Shown: positions 19,849 to 29,488 of the stretch, in pieces | Numbering within the stretch: position 1 is the first letter of the stretch | Layout: each line of letters opens with the position of its first letter | Assembly: GCA_012961165.1 (NCBI GenBank) | Contig: DTZW01000055.1 | Coordinates: 1 to 41,914 of the forward strand | DNA: 41,914 nucleotides | Origin: Gammaproteobacteria bacterium | Lineage (GTDB): Bacteria > Pseudomonadota > Gammaproteobacteria > Pseudomonadales > Azotimanducaceae | Direction: 5' to 3' | Translations under genes and position numbers: made by a program | Notes under the pieces: generated by a model | Database searches by the model: none | Told to the model about the DNA's origin: nothing | What the model saw: the letters and a program-made list of their open reading frames with translations, nothing else

Positions 19849-21540
19849 ATGAGCTATGACCTCGTTATCAAGAACGGCATGGTAGTAGACGGATCAGGCA
19901 GTGCCAGGTATCGCGCCGACGTTGCGATTACAGACGGCAAGATCGCGAAGATTGGCCGCGTTAACGAAAAATCCAAACAAACCATTGATGCACAAGGTCA
20001 TGTAGTTTCGCCCGGCTTTGTCGACGGTCATACCCATATGGACGCCCAGGTTTTCTGGGACCCCATCGGTTCCTGTTCCTGCTATCACGGTGTCACCAGT
20101 GTGGTGATGGGCAACTGCGGCTTTACCCTGGCACCGTGTAAACAGGAGGATGCTGACCTGGTATTCCGTAACCTGGAACGCGCCGAAGATCTGTCCCGCG
20201 ATGCGATGCTGGAAGGTATCGACTGGACGTGGGAAACCTTCCCTGAGTTTCTGGATGCCGTCGACGATCTGCCAAAGGGCATCAACTATGCAGGCTACAT
20301 TGGTCACTCTGCACTGCGTACCTACACGATGGGGGAACGGGCTTTCGAGGAAGAGGCCAACGAAGATGAAGTTAAACATATGCAGGCACTGGTAAAAGAA
20401 GCCATGCATGCCGGCGCGATTGGCTTTTCTACTTCACGCACCTTCAACCACACAACCGCTGACGATCGACCCGTCGCAAGTCGTCTCGCCAACTGGGAAG
20501 AAGTCCGCGCCATCGTCAACGCAGTTGGTGAAACAGGCAAAGGCATTTTCGAAATCGCGGGCGAGGCACCAGGTCGTAGCCCGGAACGTAATCGTGAATA
20601 TCACGATCGTCTTAGGGATCTCGCCGTCGAATCCGGTGTAACACAAACCTGGGGCATGTTCAGCGTCAAGTCTGCACCCGATATCTGGCGGCCTTATTTC
20701 GACCTGCTGGATGAAACAGCAATCGCAGGCGGCAGAATGTTTGCCCAGGTGCATAGTCGCGGTCTGAACAACATTTTGTCTTTTGAAAGCGCGACACCTT
20801 ATGACAACCGGGAAATGTGGAGTGATATCCGCGCCCTGCCCCTGGAGGAGCAAAAAGTACGGCTCGGTGATCCGGCAACAAAGGCAAAGCTCGTTGAAAT
20901 CGCCAACCGCAAATACACCGGGCCGCGTATCGTTGGCGCAGAGATACGCCCACCCAATTGGGACTATGTGTTCCCGATGGACGATATGAGCTACGACAAG
21001 CCGTCAATGGCGCAAATCGCAAAAGAAAAAGGGGTTGACCCTGTCGAGCTAATGATCGATATGGCACTCGAACGTGATTTGAAAATGTTCTTTCGCGCGC
21101 CTATCGCCAATGAAAACCAGGATCATGTACTGGAGATGATCAAACATCCTCGTTCCGTCGTGACATTCTCTGATTCAGGCGCGCACGTATCGCAGATTAT
21201 GGATAGCTCATTGCAAACGCATCTACTGAGCCACTGGGTCCGCGAGAAAGAAGCGTTGACCCTGGAAGAAGCGGTTAAGCAAATCACTTATAACACCGCT
21301 ACCTTATGGGGATTACATGATCGCGGTCTATTACGTGAAGGCATGGCTGCCGATATCGTGGTTTTTGACCCTGAGACAATTGGGCCGAACATGCCGGAAG
21401 TGCTGAACGACCTACCCGCAGGCGCAAGGCGTTTGAAACAGACTGCCAGCGGTATTTTAAATACAGTGGTGAATGGCGAAATTTTCCTAACGAATAATGA
21501 GCACAGTGGCGCAACCGCGGGTCGGTTATTGCGGAGCTAA
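19849..21540 (+). CDS. N-acyl-D-amino-acid deacylase-like amidohydrolase
   Basis: The 563-aa protein starts with the small beta-sandwich YDLVIKNGMVVDGSG and the metal motif HTHMD at 61-65 in the TIM barrel. GNCGFTLAPC, where Cys is the metal-bridging ligand in D-aminoacylases, follows. Further on are GHSALRTYTMG, FSTSRTFNH, FAQVHSRGL and FSDSGAHVSQIMD. The C-terminus returns to the sandwich (GMAADIVVFDPETIGP). The family hydrolyses N-acyl-D-amino acids or related amides and hydantoin-like rings. GGAG seven bases before the ATG supports the start, and an imperfect palindrome GGTATGATACC (19811-19821) lies just upstream. The substrate is not known. Confidence 0.85.
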   Translation: MSYDLVIKNGMVVDGSGSARYRADVAITDGKIAKIGRVNEKSKQTIDAQGHVVSPGFVDGHTHMDAQVFWDPIGSCSCYHGVTSVVMGNCGFTLAPCKQEDADLVFRNLERAEDLSRDAMLEGIDWTWETFPEFLDAVDDLPKGINYAGYIGHSALRTYTMGERAFEEEANEDEVKHMQALVKEAMHAGAIGFSTSRTFNHTTADDRPVASRLANWEEVRAIVNAVGETGKGIFEIAGEAPGRSPERNREYHDRLRDLAVESGVTQTWGMFSVKSAPDIWRPYFDLLDETAIAGGRMFAQVHSRGLNNILSFESATPYDNREMWSDIRALPLEEQKVRLGDPATKAKLVEIANRKYTGPRIVGAEIRPPNWDYVFPMDDMSYDKPSMAQIAKEKGVDPVELMIDMALERDLKMFFRAPIANENQDHVLEMIKHPRSVVTFSDSGAHVSQIMDSSLQTHLLSHWVREKEALTLEEAVKQITYNTATLWGLHDRGLLREGMAADIVVFDPETIGPNMPEVLNDLPAGARRLKQTASGILNTVVNGEIFLTNNEHSGATAGRLLRS

Positions 21541-21543
21541 ACT

Positions 21544-21564
21544 CCTGCTCAATTGCCCAGCAGG
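21544..21564. terminator. Hairpin between convergent genes
   Basis: CCTGCT (21544-21549) and AGCAGG (21559-21564) can pair around a 9-nt loop in the 41-bp gap between the convergent amidohydrolase and P450 genes. It could slow transcription from both sides, but lacks a T run. Confidence 0.35.
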
Positions 21565-21581
21565 TTCACCGGTATCAGCAA

Positions 21582-22931
21582 CTAGTCCGTCAGACGATAC
21601 CGGATGTTCATATGCTTAAGGCCATGTACGAAGCTGGCCCTGACGCGCTCAGGATCCCCGACAAGTTCCATTTCGGCTATTCGCGGAATCAGCTGTTCGA
21701 AGAAAACCCGCATTTCCAGTCGTGCCAGGATCAGGCCGAGGCACTGGTGAGGGCCAGTACCGAAGGCTAGATGCCTGTTCGGTTTTCTCTCTATATTGAA
21801 CTCGAAGGGCTTATCGAAAATTTCTTCATCAAAACTGGCTGACGCATACATCAGCCCTACCGTATCGCCTTTCCTAATTGTCTTACCGCGCAGGTCATAG
21901 TCCTGCTCCGCGGTTCTAGAAAATTGCACGACGGGCGTTGTCCAGCGAATCATTTCTTCAACTGCCAGTTTAACGGCATTTTCGTCGTGGACGATTTCTT
22001 TAAAACGCTGCAGTTGTTCCGGGTGAGTCAAAAGCGCGTGGAGTCCACCGGTGATAGAATTTCGCGTCGTGTCGTGCCCGGCTGTAGCAACAATAGCGTA
22101 GTAGGAAATCAGCTCCTTGTATGGCATGTACTCGCCATTAATTTTGCCATTGGCGATATAGCTGGCCAGGCTTTCATCCGGGTGTTCCCGAAATTTATCC
22201 GTCAGGTCGCTAAAGTACTGGTAGATATCCTTGATCGTATCGAAGATCGACAGCGGGTCATCAGCTATGCGCTGCATTTCGGGATCATCGCCCGCAAAGA
22301 GTTCGTTAGTCAGTTTAAGGATGCGCCACTCGTCCTGTTGGGGTACACCTAGCAATTCAGTGATTAACCTAAGAGGCGCATAGATTGAAACGTCCTGAAC
22401 AAAGTCACATTTCTGGCTACTGCCATCACCCATCATCTGATCCAGGATGTCTTTGGTAAGCTCCTCGAGCCGGTCACCGAGTGCCTTGATATTCGTCGGT
22501 TTGAACCAGGGCTGCACAAGTTCCCGGTAAGCCGTGTGGTCGGGCTGGTCCATTTGTACCAGCGAGCGAATCAACCCCTGTTCCGAAGAGGTTGCAAGCA
22601 CCTCGAGCAATCGTGGAGCGTCCTGCAGCTTTTCAAATATTGCGCCGATTATCTCTTCCTTCATTTCCGGGGCTGTTGCTTCACGCATCAGAATAGGTCG
22701 TGTCTCACTGGTAAATATTTCCGGCTGCTTTTCTATTTCAGTAATGTCCGCATGTTTAGTGACGACCCAGAAAGGCCGAAAACCCTCCGGCTCAACCATT
22801 CGAAGCGGATCGTTAGCACGAAGCCAGGCAAATGCATGCTGCGGGTGGCCTACCTGCTCATAAACCTCAGGATCAATAACGTCTTTGTCCTGGAAAGTGT
22901 AGTCTTCAAGTACGGTCACGGTATTTCCCAT
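21582..22931 (-). CDS. Cytochrome P450
   Basis: This is a soluble bacterial P450 of 449 aa. The I-helix oxygen-activation motif AGHDTT is at 284-289, the K-helix E326-x-x-R329 in EEMIRW, and the haem loop FGTGPHQCLG at 390-399 with Cys397 as the axial ligand. The end FVHGLKHMNIRYRL resembles CYP124/125-type sterol and branched-lipid hydroxylases. It needs a ferredoxin and reductase, which are not in the window. The ATG at 22931 abuts AAAAGG too closely; a GTG four codons on (22919) is an alternative start. It lies downstream of the propionyl-CoA operon on the same strand, 137 bp away, so readthrough is possible. Confidence 0.93.
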   Translation of the reverse strand: MGNTVTVLEDYTFQDKDVIDPEVYEQVGHPQHAFAWLRANDPLRMVEPEGFRPFWVVTKHADITEIEKQPEIFTSETRPILMREATAPEMKEEIIGAIFEKLQDAPRLLEVLATSSEQGLIRSLVQMDQPDHTAYRELVQPWFKPTNIKALGDRLEELTKDILDQMMGDGSSQKCDFVQDVSIYAPLRLITELLGVPQQDEWRILKLTNELFAGDDPEMQRIADDPLSIFDTIKDIYQYFSDLTDKFREHPDESLASYIANGKINGEYMPYKELISYYAIVATAGHDTTRNSITGGLHALLTHPEQLQRFKEIVHDENAVKLAVEEMIRWTTPVVQFSRTAEQDYDLRGKTIRKGDTVGLMYASASFDEEIFDKPFEFNIERKPNRHLAFGTGPHQCLGLILARLEMRVFFEQLIPRIAEMELVGDPERVRASFVHGLKHMNIRYRLTD

Positions 22932-22988
22932 CCTTTTATTTTCGAATAGCTTTAATCTCTAGCATATTCGATTTTGTGCTCGGAAATA

Positions 22989-23002
22989 AGCTCGGTCGAG
23001 CT
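22989..23002. promoter_or_regulatory. AGCTCGGTCGAGCT inverted repeat upstream of the P450 gene
   Basis: A 6-bp perfect inverted repeat with a 2-bp centre lies 58 bp upstream of the P450 start and 66 bp after the MeaB stop. Read on the minus strand as RNA it gives AGCTC-GACC-GAGCT followed by TTATTT, so it could be the terminator of the propionyl-CoA operon. As DNA it could be an operator of the P450 gene. The sequence does not decide. Confidence 0.4.
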
Positions 23003-23067
23003 ATTATCAGTAGCGGTTTGCCTCGCTATAGTCCGCTATCCATAAATTAAAACAGCGTAGCGTACGG

Positions 23068-24060
23068 TCACCCTTCGCCTTTCTGATTGCCTGCTTTGAA
23101 AACCATATTCAGAATCTCACTGGCCGCACTGAAAGGCGTTAACTGACCGGCTGCAACCTGCACCTCAAGCTCCGGGTACGAGTGTCTCACTTCATCACTG
23201 GCCAGGATTCGCTGTTCGATTTCCATGGTGATCAGTGTTTTTAACCAGATGACGTTCTGAGTTTCCCGTCGTACGGTAAAGCTATCGTTGGTTTTAGCCA
23301 GTTGTTCAAACTCAGTGATCATGTCCCAGACTTCCACCAGGTTCGATCGCTCCAGGGCAGAACAGGTAAGAACTTTTGGCTTCCAGGCATCATTGGTCCG
23401 AAATATGTTGAATGCGCTCTGGAAGAACTGCTGCGTCTGCATCGCAAGCCCGATGCTGTCGCCATCTGCCTTATTGATAACAACGCCATCAACCAGCTCC
23501 GTGATGCCCCGCTTTATTCCCTGGAGGTCATCGCCACTGTTAGGCACCATCAGCAACAGGAAGAAATCTACCATACCGTGGACTTCAACCTCGGATTGCC
23601 CGACACCAACCGTTTCAATCAGGATGACGTCGTAACCTGACGCCTCGCAAAGCAAGATACATTCCCTGGTTCTTTGGGCGATGCCACCCATAACCCCGGA
23701 CGAGGGTGAAGGTCGGATAAACGCATTCTCGGACCGTGACAGGTCAGGCATCCGGGTTTTGTCGCCAAGGATGCTGCCACCGGCAACCGGCGAACTGGGA
23801 TCCACCGCGAGCACTGCAACTTTCTTGCCCTGATTGATCAACTGTAATCCAAAGGACTCGATGAAGGTGGACTTGCCCACACCAGGGACACCGGAAATGC
23901 CAACACGAAGGCTGTTTCCAGTGTGCGGCAGGACTGATTCAATCAGTGATACTGCAGCCTCACGATCCTGCGCTCGCTTACTTTCAATCAACGTGATCGA
24001 TTTAGCCAGGGCGCGGCGTGACCCACTTATCAACTTTTCAAGGTCTGGGACCACGGCCAT
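23068..24060 (-). CDS. meaB: Methylmalonyl-CoA mutase chaperone GTPase MeaB
   Basis: This is a 330-aa G3E-family GTPase (ArgK/LAO type). It has Walker A in GVPGVGKSTF (near 59-68), VAVLAVDPSSP, GDKTRMPDLS, the Walker B-like DVILIETVGVGQSEVEV, and VVINKADGD as the NKxD guanine-specificity motif. MeaB protects and reloads the B12 cofactor of methylmalonyl-CoA mutase. Its ATG overlaps the mutase stop codon by one base (TGATG), so the two are translationally coupled. Confidence 0.95.
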   Translation of the reverse strand: MAVVPDLEKLISGSRRALAKSITLIESKRAQDREAAVSLIESVLPHTGNSLRVGISGVPGVGKSTFIESFGLQLINQGKKVAVLAVDPSSPVAGGSILGDKTRMPDLSRSENAFIRPSPSSGVMGGIAQRTRECILLCEASGYDVILIETVGVGQSEVEVHGMVDFFLLLMVPNSGDDLQGIKRGITELVDGVVINKADGDSIGLAMQTQQFFQSAFNIFRTNDAWKPKVLTCSALERSNLVEVWDMITEFEQLAKTNDSFTVRRETQNVIWLKTLITMEIEQRILASDEVRHSYPELEVQVAAGQLTPFSAASEILNMVFKAGNQKGEG

Positions 24061-26213
24061 CAGACGTTGGCTTCAATGACCTTCAGGACCTCGTCAGCTG
24101 CCTGGGGAATGGGCGTGCCGGGCCCAAAGATCCCTTTCACGCCGACCTGTTCCAGATAGCCATAGTCCTGTTTAGGAATGACGCCACCGATGATCACAGC
24201 GATATCACTGGATTCTGCTTTTTGCAGTTCGTTAATCAATTGCGGAATCATGGTTTTGTGTCCAGCCGCCTGAGACGATACACCGATGACATGGACGTCG
24301 TTTTCAACCGCCTGACGGACAACTTCTTCCGGCGTTGAGAACATGGGAGACAGGTCTATATCAAAGCCTACATCGGCAAAAGCAGTGGCTATTACCTTGG
24401 CACCACGATCGTGACCGTCCTGGCCCATCTTGCAGACCAGCATTCGGGGACGCCGACCCTGCGCCTGTTCAAATTTATCGACCCGACCAATAATACCCTG
24501 CCAGGCTTCGTCGTCCTTGTAGAAACTGCCATAGACGCCTTGCGTTGTTTTGGCTTCAGCCGCATACCGACCGTATACCGACTCCAGAGCACTCGACACC
24601 TCGCCAACGGTAGCCCGGGCACGGACAGCTTCAATAGCAAGCGTCAGCAGATTGCCATCTCCATTTGCCGCGGCCTCACTTAATGCGTTAAGCCCAGCTT
24701 CAACTTTACCTGAATCACGTTCCTTTCGAATTTTGGCCAGTCGCTCCAGCTGAGACTTTCTGACAGCGGGGTTATCGATTTCCATAATATCGACGTCACC
24801 CTGCTCCTCAGTCTGGTATTTATTAACGCCAACGATGACTTTTTCACCACGATCAATCAGCGCTTGTTTACGTGCGGCAGCTTCTTCAATACGTAATTTT
24901 GGCAAACCAGTTTCGATAGCCTTGGCCATACCCCCGTGGTCTTCGATTTCCTCGATCAACCCCCATGCTTTGTCGGCTATGGCTTTGGTCAGGGATTCCA
25001 TCATGTAGGAGCCACCCCAGGGATCGATCACATCGGTGATGCCGGTTTCTTCCTGGATAACCAATTGGGTGTTTCGTGCAATACGGGCAGCGAATTCACT
25101 GGGCAGGGCAATCGCCTCATCCAGGGCATTGGTGTGCAGGGACTGCGTCCCGCCAAAAACCGCTGCCATCGCTTCAATCGTGGTGCGGACTACGTTGTTA
25201 TACGGGTCCTGTTCAGTCAGCGACCAGCCAGACGTCTGCGAATGAGTTCGCAGCATTTTTGAGCGCTGGTTCTGCGGTTCAAACTCCTCCACTATTCGTG
25301 CCCATAGCATTCGGGCCGCCCGTAGTTTGGCGATCTCCATGTAAAAATTCATGCCGATACACCAGAAAAACGACAGGCGCGGTGCAAAATCATCAATCTT
25401 GAGGCCCGCCTTTAAGGCAGTACGAATATATTCTTTGCCGTCGGCTAGTGTGTAGGCCATTTCAAGGGCCGAGTCCGCTCCAGCTTCCTGCATGTGATAG
25501 CCGGAAATAGATATCGTATTAAAGCGTGGCATGTGTTGTGTGCAATGCGAAATGATGTCGCCAATGATTCGCAAGGACGGTTCAGGCGGATAGATATAGG
25601 TGTTACGAACCAGGAATTCTTTCAGGATATCGTTCTGTATGGTGCCGGCCATCTGCGCCTGTTCTACACCCTGCTCTTCCGCGGCAACAATGTATCCTGC
25701 CAGAATAGGCAGTACAGCCCCGTTCATCGTCATGGAAACCGAAATCTTGTCGAGGGGAATGCCATCGAACAGAATCTTCATATCCTCAACAGAGTCAATC
25801 GCCACACCCGCTTTGCCAACGTCATGGGTCACGCGTTCATGATCAGAGTCATAGCCCCGGTGTGTTGCCAGGTCAAAGGCAACCGAAATACCCTGCCCAC
25901 CCTCAGCCAGCAGCTTGCGGTAGAAGGCGTTGGATTCTTCGGCTGTTGAAAACCCGGCATACTGACGAATCGTCCAGGGGCGACCTGCGTACATGGTTGC
26001 CTGGGGACCGCGAATAAAGGGTTCAAGCCCAGGCATTGAATTAGTGTACTCAAGTGCTTCCAGGTCCTCCGCGGTATAAAGCGGTTTCAGTTCAATCCCT
26101 TCAGGCGTATTCCGACCAAGCGATTCAAGCGGTTTACCCTTCAATTGTTTTTCTGCTTCAGCCTTCCAGCCATCAAGACTGAATGGCGGTGCAGAATATT
26201 TTCTGCCAGACAT
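24060..26213 (-). CDS. scpA: Methylmalonyl-CoA mutase (B12-dependent, single-chain)
   Basis: This full-length 717-aa mutase isomerises (R)-methylmalonyl-CoA to succinyl-CoA. The TIM-barrel half has [59 protein letters not shown] and [19 protein letters not shown]. The C-terminal B12 domain has DGHDRGAKV at 599-607, with His601 as the lower cobalt ligand, and GGVIPKQDY. Both functions sit on one chain, so it should work as a homodimer as in mitochondria. It overlaps the epimerase stop by one base (TAATG) and MeaB by one base, giving a tight coupled set. Confidence 0.97.
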   Translation of the reverse strand: MSGRKYSAPPFSLDGWKAEAEKQLKGKPLESLGRNTPEGIELKPLYTAEDLEALEYTNSMPGLEPFIRGPQATMYAGRPWTIRQYAGFSTAEESNAFYRKLLAEGGQGISVAFDLATHRGYDSDHERVTHDVGKAGVAIDSVEDMKILFDGIPLDKISVSMTMNGAVLPILAGYIVAAEEQGVEQAQMAGTIQNDILKEFLVRNTYIYPPEPSLRIIGDIISHCTQHMPRFNTISISGYHMQEAGADSALEMAYTLADGKEYIRTALKAGLKIDDFAPRLSFFWCIGMNFYMEIAKLRAARMLWARIVEEFEPQNQRSKMLRTHSQTSGWSLTEQDPYNNVVRTTIEAMAAVFGGTQSLHTNALDEAIALPSEFAARIARNTQLVIQEETGITDVIDPWGGSYMMESLTKAIADKAWGLIEEIEDHGGMAKAIETGLPKLRIEEAAARKQALIDRGEKVIVGVNKYQTEEQGDVDIMEIDNPAVRKSQLERLAKIRKERDSGKVEAGLNALSEAAANGDGNLLTLAIEAVRARATVGEVSSALESVYGRYAAEAKTTQGVYGSFYKDDEAWQGIIGRVDKFEQAQGRRPRMLVCKMGQDGHDRGAKVIATAFADVGFDIDLSPMFSTPEEVVRQAVENDVHVIGVSSQAAGHKTMIPQLINELQKAESSDIAVIIGGVIPKQDYGYLEQVGVKGIFGPGTPIPQAADEVLKVIEANV

Positions 26214-26623
26214 TAGTGACCCTCCGGGTATTCGTTCAATTCGATCAATACACCATCACAGGACTTGGGGTGAATAAATATGACGCGGGTATTGTGTGCA
26301 CCAACCGAAGGCTCGTCGGACAGAAACCGGTAGCCCTTGCCCTTCAGATTAACGACATCTTCATCCAGGTTGTCGGAACGAAAGCAGAGGTGGTGAATCC
26401 CGGGACCACGCTTTTCCAGGTGCTGGACCAGAGGACCCTGACCATCAAGCGGGTGAACCAGCTCTATCGATGTACCATCAATGGGAAAGAACGCTGTCGT
26501 TGTTTTCGCCGCTTCGACATTCTCTGTTCCTTCGAACGTCAGCCCGAAGTCACCAAGAAATCGGTCGATGGCTCGTTGAAGATCCGGAACTGCAATCGCT
26601 ATATGATCCAACGCTACTATCAT
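26213..26623 (-). CDS. mce: Methylmalonyl-CoA epimerase
   Basis: The 136-aa VOC-fold protein interconverts (S)- and (R)-methylmalonyl-CoA. It begins [15 protein letters not shown] with metal ligand His7, continues with [31 protein letters not shown], where Glu and His ligands sit, and ends GVLIELNEY with the last Glu. It lies between the carboxylase and mutase genes, the pathway order. GAGG seven bases before the ATG supports the start. Confidence 0.95.
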   Translation of the reverse strand: MIVALDHIAIAVPDLQRAIDRFLGDFGLTFEGTENVEAAKTTTAFFPIDGTSIELVHPLDGQGPLVQHLEKRGPGIHHLCFRSDNLDEDVVNLKGKGYRFLSDEPSVGAHNTRVIFIHPKSCDGVLIELNEYPEGH

Positions 26624-26635
26624 GGTGGTGCCTCG

Positions 26636-29479
26636 TTATTTAAATCCTGTGTATGAAAGAAAATCATCAGTCTGTCTCCGAATCGCTGCACTTTTTTCTT
26701 CCAGAGATTCGATGACAATTTCTTCATCTGGTGTCACTTTAAATATCGGCTGGCCCTTCTTGATGATCAAAGCATCCGTATCAAGCAAAACTTCATCAAC
26801 CGTACCCGCAAAGGGAGCATGTACCTTGTTGAACATCTTCATCACTTCAGTAATGAACAATGGATCACCGACCTCGAAGTGCTGACCCGCCTCAATGAAC
26901 GCAGGGCGATCCGGGGCCTCACGCGCATAGTACATGCCGCCCGTTGGCGCTGTTATTTCATTACCGGAAATTGCAGGCGGTGGCGACAATATCTTGAAGG
27001 CTGCCTCCTGGGTATCACGATCCTGCAATCGTTGTGGAATGATAACGCCCAGGCCGGCGCTAACTTTAAGGTTAAAGAAGCCGGTTCTCCTGCCGATGTA
27101 GGGCAGAATTGAAAGAATATCGAATCCAAGCTGGAAGCCGTGATGCGCGGCCTGGATGTCTGCCAGCCGAGCCCCAAACACGTCTTTGCCTTTCTTGCCC
27201 TTAAGCGCTTTGCCCAGCGCCTGCCAGTCCGAGATACCTAATTCTGCCTCCAGGTTGTCGTAAAATTCGAGTGCCTCCTGTAGAAGTTCATCGTCATGAT
27301 CCCAAATGGCATACAAGGCAGGTATTCCGCCCCGTGCATCCATGTTGAGATATCGATAAAGGTTTGCCAGTACCCGAACAGGATTTGATAGCCATTCCAC
27401 ACCATCTTTGCTGATCGCAAAGTGTTGCTGATTAAGCGCCAGCCACCCTGAAAGGTAATGCGGTTCTGCAAACAATCGGTTGATCGCGCGTGCCAGCAAA
27501 CTAGCCTTACGCGTCATGATTTCTTTTACTGCCGACTGATAGGCGGCATCCGTGTTTTGTTCCAACTGGTACTTCTGGATTTCATTGTAAGCATGCACAA
27601 TGTCAATGTTGTCACTAAGCGCTTTCAACTGCCCGACTGCCGTCAGATATGGCAGCACGAAGTTGGTCGCCGGTCTGGCTTCGGCATTGTTACCCATCAG
27701 CCAGTTGACCAGACCGTAGAGAAACTCAATGTTTGTGCTGAGGTTCTCTCCGCTGAGTCGAGTCTGCCTTAGAATCTCCGCCATCTGTGCGTATGATTCA
27801 GCTCGCCCCCCACCGGTACTTAGCAGGAGCGCAATGTTGGAATCATAGGCACCCGCCAGGTGGTATTTCATGAACACATCTGTATCAGGGTTGTGCAGGC
27901 AGATACCCTGATCATCACGGATTTCGCCTTCGATGGTATCTGACCATTGTGTGATAACACCACCGGCATGTGGTTTCAGTGCAGGATCGGTCGCATTCAT
28001 TCTTGCTTCAAGTGAAGCTGGTTCCCGACGCTCACGGACCGGCTTTGGCAGGCGTTTGCCATGGCGAGCCAGCAACACCATCAGCTCTACGATGGAATCG
28101 ACTGTAAATGAATCATCGCTGTTATCCGGGTTTGTAAACCGCAGGCTGTAGCACAGTTCACTGACCCTGTGTTCCACCTGCACCCGGGTGTTCATCTCCA
28201 TGAAATAGTGACGATTACGATCGATAATACATTCGAAGGTAGAAACAGAATCAAGACCGACCGCTCCGCCGAAGCGTGATGCTTCTTGTTCCATTTCCTT
28301 AAGCATTTTTAGATCAGTTTCGAGTGTTTTTCTCTCGGTCTTGTTATCCGTTCGTTCAATCGCTTCAGTCAGCTCTTCTACAGTAACCGAGACCTCAAGC
28401 AGCTTCTGCTCATTCATCTGTACTGAGCAGTCTCGTCCACCGAGCGTGGTACACCAGTCGCCATTGCCGATTACCTGTATTTCCAGGTGGCGGACGGTTT
28501 CAACATTGATCTCTGCAAGCACATTCTTGTTGTCGCCAGCGCCTGTGGCTTTGACTTCAGAGAGAACCTCTCGCAGCAATGGCGCAACAGGTTTGACAGC
28601 CAGGCTCAGTTTTTTTGCAGCGCTGCCTTTATAGTGAACCGGCGCGTCAAGAATTCTTTGACCTTTACCGCCACCACCCCCGATCGCCTTGAGTCTGATT
28701 CTGTTGTCCGGGTTTTTCCTGAAAATCTTGCCGATTTCAGCCGCCAGGGTTTCCGCCAACTGGTCAACCGAGAAAAGATCGATGCCCTTGGTATAGGATG
28801 CATCCAGCACCAACTCGGCTTTTTCATCGAGCGTACTGGCCGAATTCATGGCCGCTTTACTGATCTCAAGGCCGTGCTTTTTAATCACTGCCTGCAGTTG
28901 CTTCCCACCGGGATGCAGTCTTAACAACGTCAGGGTAGTAGCATTGTCGATCCCCGGCGTCACAGAAACGTTAACTTCCAGTGCGGTACGCTTGGCAAGA
29001 TCTTTTCTGCCGGCTGACTCAACGGTGCCTGAACAGGGACCGATAAAGTTCAACCCTGCAGCTTCCATAGCGGAAACCATCGCTTCATCCTCTGCCATAA
29101 AGCCGTACCCGGCGAAGATACTGTCGTACCCATTGTCCCTTGCTATTTGAACGATCTGGGCGATACGTGCGTTACGTTCTTCTTTGGTCGCACCGGTGTA
29201 GTCCTGAACCCGATGCACCCTGGAGGGATTGATGTGTTTTCGCAATTCCGGTGACAGGGCATTGGCATAAGTGATGGAGTCTTTCTCTGACAGAAGGATT
29301 CCAAAGTCTTCTATGCCCATCTCCTGGAACACCGTCATAGTCTCTAAACGAATAGGACCTCGACAGATAATCAGTGGTCGCATGTCCGTGCAACTGAAGG
29401 ACTGTTCCCAGGGGGAACCCGATGACTTGCGCCGAAGTTTATGGACCAGGGAGTTACGCAAATAGTATTGGTTAGACAT
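26636..29479 (-). CDS. Atypical acyl-CoA (propionyl-CoA) carboxylase alpha subunit: biotin carboxylase + biotinyl domain
   Basis: The 947-aa protein has a biotin carboxylase domain whose core motifs are clear: AGYGFMAEDEAMVSAM, the ATP-grasp loop KAIGGGGGKGQRI near 260-275, HLEIQVIGNGDW, GGRDCSVQ, and YFMEMNTRVQVEHRVSEL. A large middle region follows, and the biotinyl domain carries EVMKMFN with biotin on Lys881. It differs from normal alpha subunits in size (usually about 650-670 aa), in inserted segments between the central domain and the Gly loop and after RDCSVQ, in MNEQKLLEVS replacing RRHQKvIEEaP, and in EVMKMFN replacing EAMKMxx. Neighbours (a carboxyltransferase 9 bp upstream, epimerase and mutase downstream) point to propionyl-CoA as the substrate. 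The start at 29479 has only a weak AAGGGA. Confidence 0.85.
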   Translation of the reverse strand: MSNQYYLRNSLVHKLRRKSSGSPWEQSFSCTDMRPLIICRGPIRLETMTVFQEMGIEDFGILLSEKDSITYANALSPELRKHINPSRVHRVQDYTGATKEERNARIAQIVQIARDNGYDSIFAGYGFMAEDEAMVSAMEAAGLNFIGPCSGTVESAGRKDLAKRTALEVNVSVTPGIDNATTLTLLRLHPGGKQLQAVIKKHGLEISKAAMNSASTLDEKAELVLDASYTKGIDLFSVDQLAETLAAEIGKIFRKNPDNRIRLKAIGGGGGKGQRILDAPVHYKGSAAKKLSLAVKPVAPLLREVLSEVKATGAGDNKNVLAEINVETVRHLEIQVIGNGDWCTTLGGRDCSVQMNEQKLLEVSVTVEELTEAIERTDNKTERKTLETDLKMLKEMEQEASRFGGAVGLDSVSTFECIIDRNRHYFMEMNTRVQVEHRVSELCYSLRFTNPDNSDDSFTVDSIVELMVLLARHGKRLPKPVRERREPASLEARMNATDPALKPHAGGVITQWSDTIEGEIRDDQGICLHNPDTDVFMKYHLAGAYDSNIALLLSTGGGRAESYAQMAEILRQTRLSGENLSTNIEFLYGLVNWLMGNNAEARPATNFVLPYLTAVGQLKALSDNIDIVHAYNEIQKYQLEQNTDAAYQSAVKEIMTRKASLLARAINRLFAEPHYLSGWLALNQQHFAISKDGVEWLSNPVRVLANLYRYLNMDARGGIPALYAIWDHDDELLQEALEFYDNLEAELGISDWQALGKALKGKKGKDVFGARLADIQAAHHGFQLGFDILSILPYIGRRTGFFNLKVSAGLGVIIPQRLQDRDTQEAAFKILSPPPAISGNEITAPTGGMYYAREAPDRPAFIEAGQHFEVGDPLFITEVMKMFNKVHAPFAGTVDEVLLDTDALIIKKGQPIFKVTPDEEIVIESLEEKSAAIRRQTDDFLSYTGFK

Positions 29480-29488
29480 GACGGTCCC